DNA of 64,000 nt from Neelides folsomi (Eukaryota; Arthropoda; Collembola; Neelipleona; Neelidae): the NCBI GenBank assembly GCA_034687125.1, contig JAQGBZ010000139.1, forward strand, positions 62,001 to 126,000. The letters run 5' to 3'. Under the pieces are notes generated by a model. It made no database searches, was not told the origin of the DNA, and saw only the letters and a list, made by a program, of their open reading frames with translations. Numbering within the stretch: position 1 is the stretch's first letter; each line of letters opens with the position of its first letter. Shown one piece after another: positions 15,099-26,537 of this stretch. A program made the position numbers and the translations under genes.

Positions 15099-16423
15099 CT
15101 AATTATTGTTTTCGACCCATTCAACGTCCATTGGTTGATCAGCTGAAAAACCTGCAAATATTTTTATATAAGTTAAGAGAATTAATTTTAGTTTAGAATT
15201 AATGTACAATGAAATTTATGTTACCTCTTGGAATTTGTCCACTTCTGAGGATTTGATTAAGCCTCTCGACTTCTTCGAGAGTTGAGGCGTTCTGGATGGC
15301 TTTCTTAATTGCATTAATCTCCTCATCAGTTTGAACTGAATTAAAAATCATACATTAAATCATGAACTTAATAAAGAGTAATTTAAAATCCTAAAGTAAA
15401 ATAATACCTTTTCTGAGATCTTCTTCATTTTCAAGATGCTTCGCACTTTTGGCAATCTCCTTTCTTATTTCTTTGCCTTCCTGTGTCTTGAAAAACTTTT
15501 TAGCTTCAGCTCGTTCCTGTCAGAAAATTATCAAGATTAACGGGATTCATTTTAATGAGCTTGGTAGAGCAATTAAATATATATGAATTTTAATTAAAAC
15601 CTTTTCTTTAATTTTCCTAAAATCGAGTACTTTGAGTCCCTCCAGCTTGAAAATAACGTATTCTCTGTAGTGGGGCTTGGTGGACACGGGATTGAAGAGG
15701 AGACTGAGGTGAGCCAATTTAGGAATTCTGGACAGGATGTCTAAATCTGACAGATCTGACATCATGTTGTTGGTCAGTATCAGCATCTCGAGGTTCGGTA
15801 ATGATTCGATAATGCTCTCTGATATTCTTCTGTAAAGTTAATATAAAGATTATTAAATTAGAGTTGCTTATCCGATGAGTTTTTTCATTATATTATCAAT
15901 TTGGTTCACTTATAGTTAATCATATTAGAATTGAAAATAACTTTAGGTAGATTTATATATTTGACTTACACGACTCTGTTATTGTTCATGAGAATAGCTT
16001 TAAGCCGAGGTAGAAGTGGAAAGTTGTCCAATTTTCTGATATCATTATCCGAGAAGTCAATCGTATCAAATTGATTCTATAAAACATGAACGAAGAAATA
16101 ATTTGACTAAATCTTTATATCATATAAAATAAAAGTTTTATCACAAGTACACAATTCAAGTAATTCAAGATTGTAACAAAAAATAAAAGCTTACCAAGGT
16201 CGCTCCAAGATTTTCAATTAGTGGTATCTTGTATCCTTTAAAATAAACAAATTATTGTAGCCTTTGCCGTATTATAAAATAGTTAAATAATTCGAATGAT
16301 ATTCAAACACTGAAAGGTTAAAAGTCTTTAGACGAACGAACCTCTTAAATCCAATTCCCGGTCTCTGCATGGATTTATGTGCTGGTAAGAGTTGATGATC
16401 AGCTCATGAGTTAACTTCACCAT
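15099..16423 (-). CDS. SNRPA1: U2 small nuclear ribonucleoprotein A' (U2A')
   Basis: U2A', the leucine-rich-repeat protein that binds U2 snRNA stem-loop IV together with U2B'' in the spliceosome. Seven exons (16423-16342, 16235-16195, 16076-15970, 15829-15601, 15516-15408, 15335-15225, 15151-15099) join in phase to 243 residues, close to the 255 of human U2A'. Seen: start MVKLTHELIINSYQHINPCR; LDLRGYKIPLIENLGAT; leucine-rich repeats including FDTIDFSDNDIRKLDNFP and LEMLILTNNMMSDLSDL; the LRR cap with HYREYVIFKL and KVLDFRKIKEKER; then a charged helical tail with the EEVERLNQIL segment. Introns are all short. Nothing is missing or broken. Confidence 0.97.
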
Positions 16424-16750
16424 TGCTCTTCTTAACTTTAATTACAATTTAATTAATTTTTCTCAATTCTCCAACAAAACCACCAAAAGATTAAAAGTGA
16501 GCGTCGGTGTCGGCAACTTGAGGGAATTCAAATGCTGGTGAGGATTCTCTTCGGCTTTCCTCTTCTTCGCTAGATGACCGACGATTTTCAAATGTAAAAG
16601 GTCGCCCCTTTTGCATCGTTTAAACGTCCAAAATCCAACCTTTAATTTCAATCAACACTTAATTCCCATTAGCTGTAAACGTTCACAATGTGTGCGGAGA
16701 ACATGAGGGATCATAGTGAGATGAATAAAAGGGTTAAAAAAGGTCAAGGT

Positions 16751-16756
16751 AAAAAA
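16751..16756 (-). terminator. RNA polymerase III T-run terminator
   Basis: Six A on the plus strand are a run of six T on the minus strand, beginning 8 bases past the tRNA-Thr 3' end, the usual place for a Pol III stop. Confidence 0.75.
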
Positions 16757-16763
16757 GTGTTTC

Positions 16764-16835
16764 TGCCGATTGAAGGGATCGATCCTTCGACCTATGGTTT
16801 ACGAGACCATCGCTCTACCACTGAGCTAAACCGGC
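16764..16835 (-). tRNA. tRNA-Thr(CGT): tRNA-Thr (anticodon CGT)
   Basis: A complete 72-nt cloverleaf without intron. The acceptor stem GCCGGTT pairs with AATCGGC (one G-T pair) with discriminator A. The D-arm is GCTC-AGTGGTA-GAGC. The anticodon arm is ATGGT-CTCGTAA-ACCAT, with CGT reading ACG. The variable loop is AGGTC. The T-arm is GAAGG-ATCGATC-CCTTC. Position 54 is A rather than the usual T, yet the B-box GATCGATCC still fits the general GWTCRANNC pattern. It lies in the spacer upstream of SNRPA1 and is transcribed on the same strand as MOB3 and SNRPA1. Confidence 0.95.
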
Positions 16836-17315
16836 TTAGTAAGGAGTCGGGATTGAGAAAGCCGTGGAAGTTCTTCACCCTCTTCCTCACCATTCCCGCA
16901 ACAGTTTCCTCATGGTCATGTCCAGTTTTATTCATGATGTCACGTTGTGAATCCTCTGGGGGTGGCCTTCTTCTTGACACCCAAGGACGTTAATTCACCA
17001 CCCATGAATAAATGACAATTTATCTAACTCCTAATCTCCTTTATCTGCTGATAAAGACTGATGGTGCATGTTTGGAGATAAAAGGAACGTCGATGGTGCT
17101 TAAAGTTTCTCTCAACATTTTTAAATTATAAGAAAAAACCCGCGTTTTTAGTTGAATTGACAATCCAATTAGTAGACAATTAGTCTATCAATTAATAGAC
17201 AATTATGCTTATAGTCAAAAAATTTGGAATAAAATTATCATGATAAAGATAGAGATGAGTTAATGAATATTTCGAAAATAACTAAACGTGTACAATAAAT
17301 TCAATTTTATTGAGA

Positions 17316-18279
17316 TTACGTGCAGATCTTTTCACTCATTTCCTTCAAGGGTTCCAGTTCTTTTGCATTGACAAGACCAAACTCATTGATGAAGTAGAAA
17401 AAATGTTTATAACATGTATTTACATGGGCTTCCTGTGAAGAAATAAACAAAAGTGTTAGATTCAAATAATCAAAAAAATTAATTCTAAAGCCTATCACTG
17501 AAAGTTAATATTATTATTATATTGATTAAAGATAGTGAGATTGACTTACAGCTCCTAATGCCACAACTCGATCGAAATGATGAATATAAACATGAACAAA
17601 AACTCTGAAGAGTCGAGTCAGAATCTTTTTGCAAATACTTAGGAAATTCTTTGGGAAAGCTGATTCTGTAAATTTAAATGAAAAATAAAATTAAACATTT
17701 ATTTATCATGATAATTAAATTGAATCACTCAAAGACTAAAATATTTAATAAATTTAGCATTGAATCTATAATTATTTTTGATGTTTTTTACCCATAGATG
17801 TAGGAAATATTTTTTCATCATTAATTTGGCTTTCAATCCACTCCATGAGAAGAGCGACGTATTTCGGAGCAGGGAGATTGGCGGGTTTCTTATAATCGAC
17901 GCCATCAGCCCAAAGGTACTCAAATCTCGGTCCACCGGACATTTTAGGACAGGTCTTCTCTGTGCAGTAGTCACACACCGTTCCATAGATCAAATTGATC
18001 CGATTAAAAAAGTCCACAACTGAAAAAAGTTAAAAACCATCAAATTCATTGACTTTAACAAATATTTAATCCTGGCCAAACTACAAAGCCAAACTGATTT
18101 ATTTATTAACTTTAATTTTAAAAAATACCGTGAACGGCGACCCAATCATTTAAATCTTCTCCAGGAGGCAGTTTAACAGCCATTTGAAGATTAATCCCAG
18201 ATTGGAGACTTGCTTGGGCCGCTTTGTGCAATCCATACCTTAAGGTTCCTGGTTCAAATTTTTTCCTAGGTCGGAAAGT
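17316..18279 (-). CDS. MOB3: MOB kinase activator 3 (first exon not located)
   Basis: A MOB3-type scaffold of the Hippo/NDR kinase network. Four exons are clear and in phase: 18279-18129, 18019-17792, 17665-17550 and 17432-17316. They begin [19 protein letters not shown] and continue with [18 protein letters not shown], the zinc-ligand region [17 protein letters not shown], a basic/helical core with [16 protein letters not shown], and [14 protein letters not shown], where the second pair of zinc ligands (His in the HVYIHH and AHVNT areas) is kept. They end [25 protein letters not shown] and LEPLKEM are MOB3 rather than MOB1/2 signatures. The family normally has about 15 further N-terminal residues, so a small first exon ending in phase 0 should lie upstream (18290-20187); I could not place it. 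Confidence 0.93.
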
Positions 18280-18289
18280 CTGTAAAGCA

Positions 18290-20187
18290 CAAATAAACTG
18301 ATGAGAACAAGGTCATAGATTAAAAAGTGAAAATGAAGATGCGATATGCCCTTGCCTTTTCTTTCTGAAAGAATTCGAGGAACCCGTGGAGTGCCATTTA
18401 GAAAAAATATAATACTTGACGGTCTCAATCTCCACCGAATAGTTTTGTACAATCCACTTTCATCAAAGTGAAGTTAATTAAAAATGTAGAGAGGATTCGT
18501 GGAAAAATAAATAATATTTTCCACTTCTTTCCGCCTCCACTCGATGGGTGTTCAAAAGGTGAAGCTGGGAGAGGACGTAAACAAGGATGAATCAAATAGG
18601 GCCAAAGAGTTACCAAATTCTCCCTCAGTTTCCCTATCACTCCCACTATACCGAGTATTAAGACTTCCTCGTTGAACCAGAGAAGTGACTCACACCCTTC
18701 CCGAATCAACGGTGCAGGATATCATCACGATTCCCTCACACACACTCACACACTGCAGACCCTGCAGACCCTCTGGACAGACGTCAAGATTTCAACAATT
18801 ATTTATTATTTCGCAAATCCTCCCCTTCTCTCTATCTCTTCATCTCCTGTGCAAATGAAGCAATTATGCAACGCAGAGAACCGTGTGTGTGTGGTTAAGA
18901 TAAATAATAATAATAGTTATACCCCATTACCCATTTACCCCTATTGCTATTCAATAACGAACATCAGCAAGAAATGTTATATTATGTAATGACCACATTA
19001 AAAACCCATATTACTGATATTTGATATTAAAAGCATAAATTTGATTAAGCGCGACGTTAATTACATACCCAAACTTTAGAAAGGTTTCTAAGTAATAAAT
19101 GTATGTGTATTTAAATATTTATGGTTAAGAGAGGAAGCTTCTGAATAATTTTAAGAATTATGATAAAAGAATGGTTTAATTATTAATAAGGAAATAACTA
19201 TTTATGAATTATAAATAAATACGTAGTGGTTTATAAAAGGAACTTTTATATACCATTTATGTAAGATTTATGCAACAGCGCAAATTAAAATAGTCGATAA
19301 TAAAATGAGTAATTTCATATTTAATTTTCAATCAATTTTTAAAATTTGCATCATCTGCGTTTATGCCATGACCATTAAATATTTCACTAGTTGTCTTTTT
19401 TTCGAAATTCTCTACTCAATTTATATAAAATAATCGTTAGACACTTTACAGTTGAAATTCACTTGAATGAATAAAATCCTGAAACAGCTTGAACAGCGTA
19501 CGCAGCTACGTGTGGTACTCGACAGACTCGACACCCCCCATTTTGTTTTTAAATAAATTAAAAAATAAATTAACACGAGAAACGCACTTGGTATATTGTA
19601 AAATAAAAGGACTAGAAAAGAGGATTGTTTTTTTAAAGTGTATGGCTTTGTGTTGACACGAAATCATACAGTTGCACTCTTTCACATACGCAGTCCTTGG
19701 TCAACTTATATTGAGCAAGGAATTAAAATAATACTTTGAAAGATAAATAAGAGCACGAACATAGAGTATACACAGAATGGAAATGAAATGGAATAGAAGA
19801 GGTTGAACGAGAATTGAATTAAAAAATTAATGTAAAATGCATTTACGTTGCAGTGTAAAAGAAATAAATTAAAGAAATCATACAAATTAAAATCAATCAA
19901 AAAGGCTTCATTAATTCATTATGAATATTAAGTTAAGGCAAATGGGTTATTCGAAGTTAATGAAGTAATGATAATATATTGTAACATACTCAATGATTGG
20001 ATTCATTAAATTCATGGTACATTTACAATAATATCTGAACAATTATTCATTGTTTATCATCGCTCCTTTCATAAAAGGAATTTCTATCTGTACTTCCACT
20101 ACTATGTAAAAAAATGAAATATACGAAATTCGCGCGTGTTAGTCAATTAATTAAGTTAATTAATAAAGGATGAAGACGAAACGCAAA
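18290..20187. other. region probably holding the MOB3 first exon and promoter
   Basis: About 1.9 kb between MOB3 and the 3' end of the Nudix gene, both on the minus strand. It should contain the missing MOB3 start exon. A CA-rich block (CACACACTCACACACTGCAGACCCTGCAGACC) lies near 18738-18770. No other coding frame is convincing. Confidence 0.4.
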
Positions 20188-21864
20188 TTAGACCCGAGCC
20201 AGCTCGACTTGTGACTTGTAAATTGAGTGGAGTGGAACATGAAGCAACTCCGTTAATTGTGGAAAGTCTGGTTCTGCAAAATCACATTGACTTCATTAGC
20301 AAAACTGCATTCATTATTTTAATTTGAAATATAAAGAGTCTCTACAACTTACCATTCTCCGTAGTAATTATTCCATGGCGAACGAGAAAGTCAAGAGTGA
20401 CTGGACAAGATGTAGTTTTAAAATCTGGGCTGAGAGTTGTTTCAAGCGCCTCCTAATTCACAAAAACGAGTTTCATTTAAATAAAGAACAACTAACCATC
20501 AGGTGAAAGTGTTAAAGGGAAATTATGAATATTTTAATTTTAAATTGAATAAATAAACTTACCTGAGCAGTGACAAGATGAAAAGACTCAACTTCACCGT
20601 CTTGGTTCACAGGAACAAAGTCCGGAGGGAGTTCGAGGTCAAAGACAAATTCTGTATTTGGAAATAATCCCCTTTCCGATTCAAAGTAGAACCTAATAAT
20701 AAATAGAAATAAATATTGAAACCCCGTTAACTCATTTGACATTTTCTCATTTGGCTTAAATGAAGAAATATTGACCGATGAACTGATAAGTGATAAAATT
20801 AGAAGTGAAATACTTACGAGACAGTGCCAGCTGGCTTTAAATTTGTGAGGAGATCTGAATTGATCCCAGCTTCTTCGTTCGCCTCTTTGAGTGCCGTCTC
20901 AAGGACGGTATAACCTACAGCTAGGCCCCCTCCAACCTGCAAACAATTTCAGATAATCGAATCAAATCAACAAATAAATTTTGATCATAACACTCGAGGT
21001 CGCCTGACGTCCGACTTCGTCACCCGACGTCGTTAAAGTATAAGAACTCACCATATTGTCTAACTTGCCAGGCCAAGTTTGCTTTGTTTCGCTTCTCTTC
21101 TGGAGCCAAAGGCAGAGGCCTTTGAGTGGATGATTAACATAGCCGTTGATATCAACTCCGTATTGTCTTATTCCGAAGAGACCTTTAGACAAAATTTAAA
21201 ATTTGCATTAAAATTGACCAAAATATATTAAAATATAATTTAATTAAAAAATTTTTACATACAAGTTGCGCTTCTTTCCATTTTCATGACGGGCGAATCG
21301 TCGAATCCGCATTTGACTTCATAGCACTAGAAAGAACAATGACATTAGTATTGATGCTGAATAAATTAACTCGAAAAATCGATAATCATTCCACGTCTTG
21401 TAAATTATTCAAATTTAAATATTTTTATTTATACTTGTATTGAATTTTAAATAAATATCGGGTAATTTTGTATTATTTGTATTTTAAATCGGTAATTATT
21501 TAAATTTTCTCGCCTCATCACGCCACCCACGAAGGGTGATGAAAAGTTCTTCCGCTCTCCAATGGTCGAGAACTCGAGCGACGACTTCGCTCCTTTTCTC
21601 ATAGCCATGAAAGCATGGGTTGAGTTCAACAGCGTCGTCGAAGACGAAGAAGACATCCGGGTGTTTTTTTAATTGTCTCACAACGTTGTCCTGCAAGAGC
21701 CCCACTTGCTGCCCCTCGATGATGAACGGCAGAATCTTCTCGTCCGATAACCCTAGTCGTCATTTAAAATTCAAAATAGGGACGGAGATGAGGGAATTGG
21801 GCTTACGGTTGAGAAAGAAGGCGTTGAAGCGACGGGCGAGCTGCAGGACCCTCGAAGGAAGCAT
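20188..21864 (-). CDS. DUF4743-Nudix hydrolase (TNR3 N-terminal/NUDT20-like)
   Basis: A Nudix hydrolase of the DUF4743 group, related to the N-terminal part of fission-yeast Tnr3 and to plant NUDT20/24; members act on oxidised or damaged thiamine diphosphates. The product reads from MLPSRVLQLARRFNAFFLN, through a DUF4743 region (GLLQDNVVRQLKKHPDVF), then GIRQYGVDINGYV, LWLQKRSETKQTWPGKLDNM and the Nudix box GGGLAVGYTVLETALKEANE followed by EAG, then FPNTEFVFDLELPPDFVP and a tail ending SQVELARV. The Nudix box has Lys where the consensus REUXEE has Arg, which I believe is common in this group. Seven or so short introns keep phase. The frame stays open upstream of this Met for about 54 codons without another ATG, so an extra 5' exon is possible. 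Confidence 0.9.
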
Positions 21865-22724
21865 CCCCGAAATCCCCGTTTCCTCCTCCTGAAGGTCCTT
21901 CTCCCTCGACGACGACTCCAACTTGATGGCGAGCTCTTCCTTTTCCGCTGTTATTGTGCAGGGATCTTCCCCTGATTTAGACTCCAGCTTACTCCTTTTA
22001 CGCAGAAGAGGATAGTTGAGACGATCGAATTTGTACTTTATTTAAAATAACTTTATCGGTCTTTAACAAACAACTACAATACCTACTTTAGTCAAAATAT
22101 TTAAAAATTAAAATAAATATAAGGTAGGAGTTTATTAGTAGGAATTTGTAAGAGTAATAGTTTTACATTGGCTTGATTGAAGGAGAAAGTAGCAGAGCAA
22201 TGTTGTTGATGTTGTTCAATCAATTGTTAATTGACTTCTGACCAATTTACTTTTGGCCAATTTACCATTAGTTGAATTGTAGAATGAATGAAATAACAAG
22301 TTTGAAGTGCTTGACAAATAAAGATAAATGACATTAGAATACAAAAGAGAAAGATGACAATAAATATAAAAAGTAAGCTTTAACATATAATTAATAATTA
22401 ACGGCATCCGTTCCAGCTTCAATTTTATCTCGCTCTGGCTTTGAAGATAATAAAATACAATGCATGTATGACTAAACCTCTTGTTTTAATGTTGAAACAT
22501 TGCATTTATGGAAAGTAAAAGGAAGTTGACTCAGGCACAGTTGGTAATTAACAATCAAGAGAAAAATAAGATAAAACGAATATTTTTGTTCGATCCTTAT
22601 TATAGGATTTAATTGCTTTTTAATGATTTTTTTTATATAATTGTAATCATTGTAATATTAGAATACCAAATGAAATGCATCCACTAATAATTTTCATTAT
22701 GTCGTAAACTGCACATTAATGAAA
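21865..22724. other. intergenic region upstream of the Nudix gene
   Basis: The part nearest the Nudix gene (21865-22020) is open in frame with the gene and Glu/Lys/Ser-rich, but has no Met. The rest is AT-rich with no visible feature. Confidence 0.4.
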
Positions 22725-23370
22725 TTAATGATAAAAGTAAGGAAAAATAAGAGCAACAATGAGGAGAAATTGTTGAATAATTGATCCTTGAATCTGGTCT
22801 CCTGAATTTTCCGTCTCATATTTATTATCTGTGATGTCTTGCGGTTGAGTGATTCCGAGCATTTCTCGTCTCCTGAATTTCAATAATATACTATTATTCA
22901 AAACAAGACGAAATAAGGTTACGTGATAAAAATTGGAATGAGAAAAAGGATAAATTCACACTTTGAGCATAATAAAGTATATCCAGATTCAGTGAGCGGT
23001 TCGATACATTTGTCCATCAATTTCCAATTAGGGTCTAGAGAAATAGAAACTTGACTCTATTGAATGAACTTTCACCTTTAAAGTAAAAGGAAATTGAAAA
23101 TTGATCAAAAATTCTTTACCGAGTTTCCATTTGGCAAGCAAATCTACAAGTATTGTTTTACTTGTAAGAAACCTAAAAAGAAAGAAAAATTAATTTGCTG
23201 AGAATCGTTTCTTTTGAACTGGGAAAATCAATTAACTCTTCACAGAAGGAGTCGAGAGTTGGGAGCGGCAAGCATTTCCAAAATTTATCCCTTTTTGCGA
23301 CCATGTCTCCCGAGGAGGAGACAATGAGGGAAATGAAGAGGAAAACGGAGCAGGAAATCAAAATCTTCAT
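22725..23370 (-). CDS. small secreted Cys-containing protein with GPI-like hydrophobic tail
   Basis: Not recognised. Four exons (23370-23237, 23172-23120, 23034-22962, 22872-22725) join in consistent phase (2, 1, 2) to 135 residues. Residues 1-21 are a clear signal peptide (MKILISCSVFLFISLIVSSS). The mature part has four cysteines (KC, SFCEE, DKCIEP, LLCSK), the spacing of a small disulfide-bonded domain, with KTILVDLLAKWKLDPNWK between them. The last 15 residues (QQFLLIVALIFPYFYH) are hydrophobic and follow a polar Asn/Ser/Gly stretch, as in a GPI-anchor signal. I chose the ATG that starts the signal peptide; the frame runs a few codons further up only from a GTG. It is likely an extracellular, perhaps membrane-anchored, lineage-specific protein. 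Confidence 0.72.
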
Positions 23371-25221
23371 CTTCAACTCACGAATCACTCAAACGGAATG
23401 AATTCAAAGATGAGAAATCATTAAAGATAATGGTCTTTATGAAATATGATGCATATGCATTTTGAAGTGACAAGTCTTCAGTCTTAAATTCGTTTTATAT
23501 TTTATATGAATCATTCTTGAAGCAATGTTCATATATGGTACATAATAATAGTATGGTCATACATACAGGACCTTGAGTATGGTATTCAAAGAAAGCAAAA
23601 GATTAAGTATACTACAATTTATATTCATGTGAGTAAATATAGTAAACAAGATATTCGTTTTAGGTGAGTGAGACGGAGCATCTCGCATACATCAACGTCA
23701 TGGGATGATCGTACTTTTCAATTAGATCCAATACAATTTCATTTTCTTAATCTTTATTTCATCCCATCACGCATCTGGTTTTTAGATTAAAAAGACAATT
23801 TGATACAAGAAGCTTATCTTGTCAATGAAATAGCGTATTGTAACACTTTACTTTATTCTGTTGTTGTGTCATTACCAATTAATTGAAAAAGGCATTGTAT
23901 TGTCGTCCTTTGTTATTTGCTTTGTTTGACTGTTTAGAATTGTTTTGAGCATTGTATAGTAATTGTATGCAATGCTAACTACAATAAACTTAAAATCACA
24001 TAATACAGATACTTAACTGACGATTGTATAGGTAGCTGCATGATTCATTAGGCATCTTGGTGAAATGAATAATTAAATAAAATCTTGAATATCAGACAGC
24101 GCTTCGTTCCACTGATTTCACATCTACAAAAGTCGTTAAATGTAAATCTCGGACTGTAAAGTAAGACCTTAGTTTAATGATGAAAATTAACTTGCTTCTC
24201 CTCCTACACAAAACCGGATACTTCTAGATAGAATATCAGACACATTTTGCAATTTTACTCCTATCATAATGGGAGCTTGGAATATAAATTCTAGGGATAT
24301 GATTCTACATCTACACCGTCCATGTTCACCCTTTTAGATCGCATTTGAAGATAATGTATTTTGAGTTCTACGACGTTTCTCTCCTATCCATGCAATAGTT
24401 ATGAAATGAGAGACAATAAAATTTTACATCCTCCGTTTCACCTCCCACTTTCCCCCGTTTCTCCTCTACTTTCCCACACAATTGAGAAAGTTGCGAATAC
24501 TCTCGATTTGCCCAATGCATCGCCCGGCTCATCTCACTGCAGTGTGCCAGCCGTTGACCTCATCCGGAATTCTCAACCCAACCATTCCCACATTCTTTAT
24601 CAATATGAGTTTAGAAAAAGAGGTGGAAATGTAGTTAATAAAAAAGGAATTTTAAAAGGACTTGATCCAAAAAGGAGTGAATGAGAGTGATAAGGATTTC
24701 CACACATCCACACGGGTTGTTGATCCTCCTTCCAATAAGTGTGGAGAAATACAAGAGGTTGGATGAGTGGCTGTGCTTTATAGTTGTGGGAGAAACTGCG
24801 GGATCGATGGGATCAATACCTGACGTCAGCCCTAACCGAGATGATGAAGCAAGGAGATGGGAAAAAAGGAGCCAGTGAGGAGTTGGACCTCAACGATGTC
24901 ACAAAGCTCCAACGATCTCTCTGGCTTTTAACAGTTAAATTTCACTCCTACTAAAACAATTATTAATTTTAATATTTTAATAATTTTAGAAATAATTTAT
25001 ACATTTTTATTTAAAAAATAATTAAATAAGAAAAATATTGTGAAAATCGGTTTTATCAGATAGTAAATTATAATAAAGTGACTTAATGTTAAATTAAACA
25101 CCATAAGTTTTAATTGTAATTTTTTAATATAAAAGTTAAAAGTGATATTGAACAATATTTGAAAAGATTGACTTTGAAGGCGGAGGAAAACATTGTGTAT
25201 TTATTTTGTATAATATGAATT
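23371..25221. other. intergenic region, nothing convincing
   Basis: About 1.85 kb. A slightly GC-richer patch near 24420-24890 carries open frames on the plus strand, but without acceptable splice sites or a recognisable product. I annotate no gene here. Confidence 0.45.
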
Positions 25222-25545
25222 TCAAGATTGACAGTTGGTGAATAATATATTCAATTCTGGGAATAAATTCGCCTGGCTCTGTATGGAATTGAATGAAAAT
25301 GGAGATGAGGAGGATGTTGATCAAAAGCATCATAACTTTCCTGCCTTCACCTCAGCTGTGAGTGAATTCTCTTCATTTGGCCCACACACAGCATAATCCA
25401 AATCCCGCACGGTTGTAAATAAACCTTCATGCTCACAGACAAAGGACTCGCTCCCACTTATGTAAACATATGCTTCACAAACATTTCTCACACTTTGAGC
25501 ATTCAAATGATCAATATTTATATTCCATATCATAATATTCCCCAT
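25222..25545 (-). CDS. possible small Cys-containing protein, two exons, N-terminus uncertain
   Basis: Not recognised. Exon 25545-25351 and exon 25278-25222 join in phase 0 across a 72-bp intron with a GAG|GTGAAG donor and an excellent polypyrimidine tract before CATACAG. The joined product holds NVCEAYVYISG, FVCEHEG, YAVCGPNEENSL and ends LFTNCQS, four cysteines in a polar background. The candidate start (MGNIMIWNIN) lies in AT-rich sequence and lacks a signal peptide. An acceptor at CTCAAAG just upstream of VRNVCEAY could mean that the real first exon is further upstream and was missed. Confidence 0.45.
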
Positions 25546-26537
25546 GCTTTTTCACAATGCCATTATTGTTAAATATTAAAATATTAAAATATCCCATATG
25601 TATGTATAATATATTTATCATTATTTCATTAATGGTACAGTTAGTGACACTAACTTAATGTTAGAATCAATTGGTGAAAAAATATACAATTCTTTAATAT
25701 TTGCACGAAGAGATATATTATGATCATAGTGTTTTTAACGCCTTCCATTCCTTTGTATAATTGTGTGTATAAGTATGCCCATTTAACTTGACATTTCGCT
25801 TTTAATAAATAATTATTACAATAATTTGTATCCATCTATTCTCCATGTTTAAAGTTTCTTTATGTGAAAGTTTATATTTAGCATTAAAAGTTGAAAGGAG
25901 AATGGGCACGCAACGTTCATTTCCTCTCCCATAATTCATCTGTTAATACTTGTAATTACAGGCATTAAGGTAATAATAATCCTAGAATTAATTAGACAAA
26001 ATCGTTCTATTTTTTTAAGTTGAGAAATTAGGGAAAAAGAAGTGTAGTAGCAAAAAAAAGTTTTTTCCACATGTATTAGCTGTTTTCCGCGTCTCATTAA
26101 TCATTCTTTTTGCAAAGTCAACTTTGGCATTTTTTTAACATGAAACCATTTCGTTTAATTTTAATTGCTCTTAATGACACATATCACACAGACTGCCCTA
26201 TTTTTTGACAATTAAACAGAAAAGGCTTGACGTGATAAATCCATTTCAAAGTGGAAATTAATTGGAGTGGGTGGATTTTACTCACATTGTTTTAACACGA
26301 TTATCATTCAATTTCAATTGAATTTTTACTCAATATTTTTAGAATCGAGAAAGTGAATTTTATGATAAATACATTATATTGATGTATGGAGATTCTATAT
26401 TTGATTCAAAAGAATCTGGCATTATTATGAACACAGCGTCCTTGTGAATAAACCAAGTTGGTTAAACAATGTAAAGTACACCATAAATCAAGGTAGTTTA
26501 ATAATGTACATTTGCAGGAGATGACGAGGATGTTGGG
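25546..26537. other. intergenic / upstream region of the TBC1D30 gene
   Basis: AT-rich, with no coding frame. A TTTGCAG acceptor just before 26518 shows that the first annotated TBC1D30 exon is preceded by at least one further exon, possibly in this stretch or further left. Confidence 0.45.

Noticed and set aside
16688-16993. Plus-strand 101-codon ORF and the opposite 62-codon ORF
   Set aside because: Both overlap the tRNA-Thr gene, which fully explains this stretch.
24361-24878. Two consecutive plus-strand ORFs in a GC-richer patch
   Set aside because: No recognisable product, no signal peptide and no acceptable splice sites.
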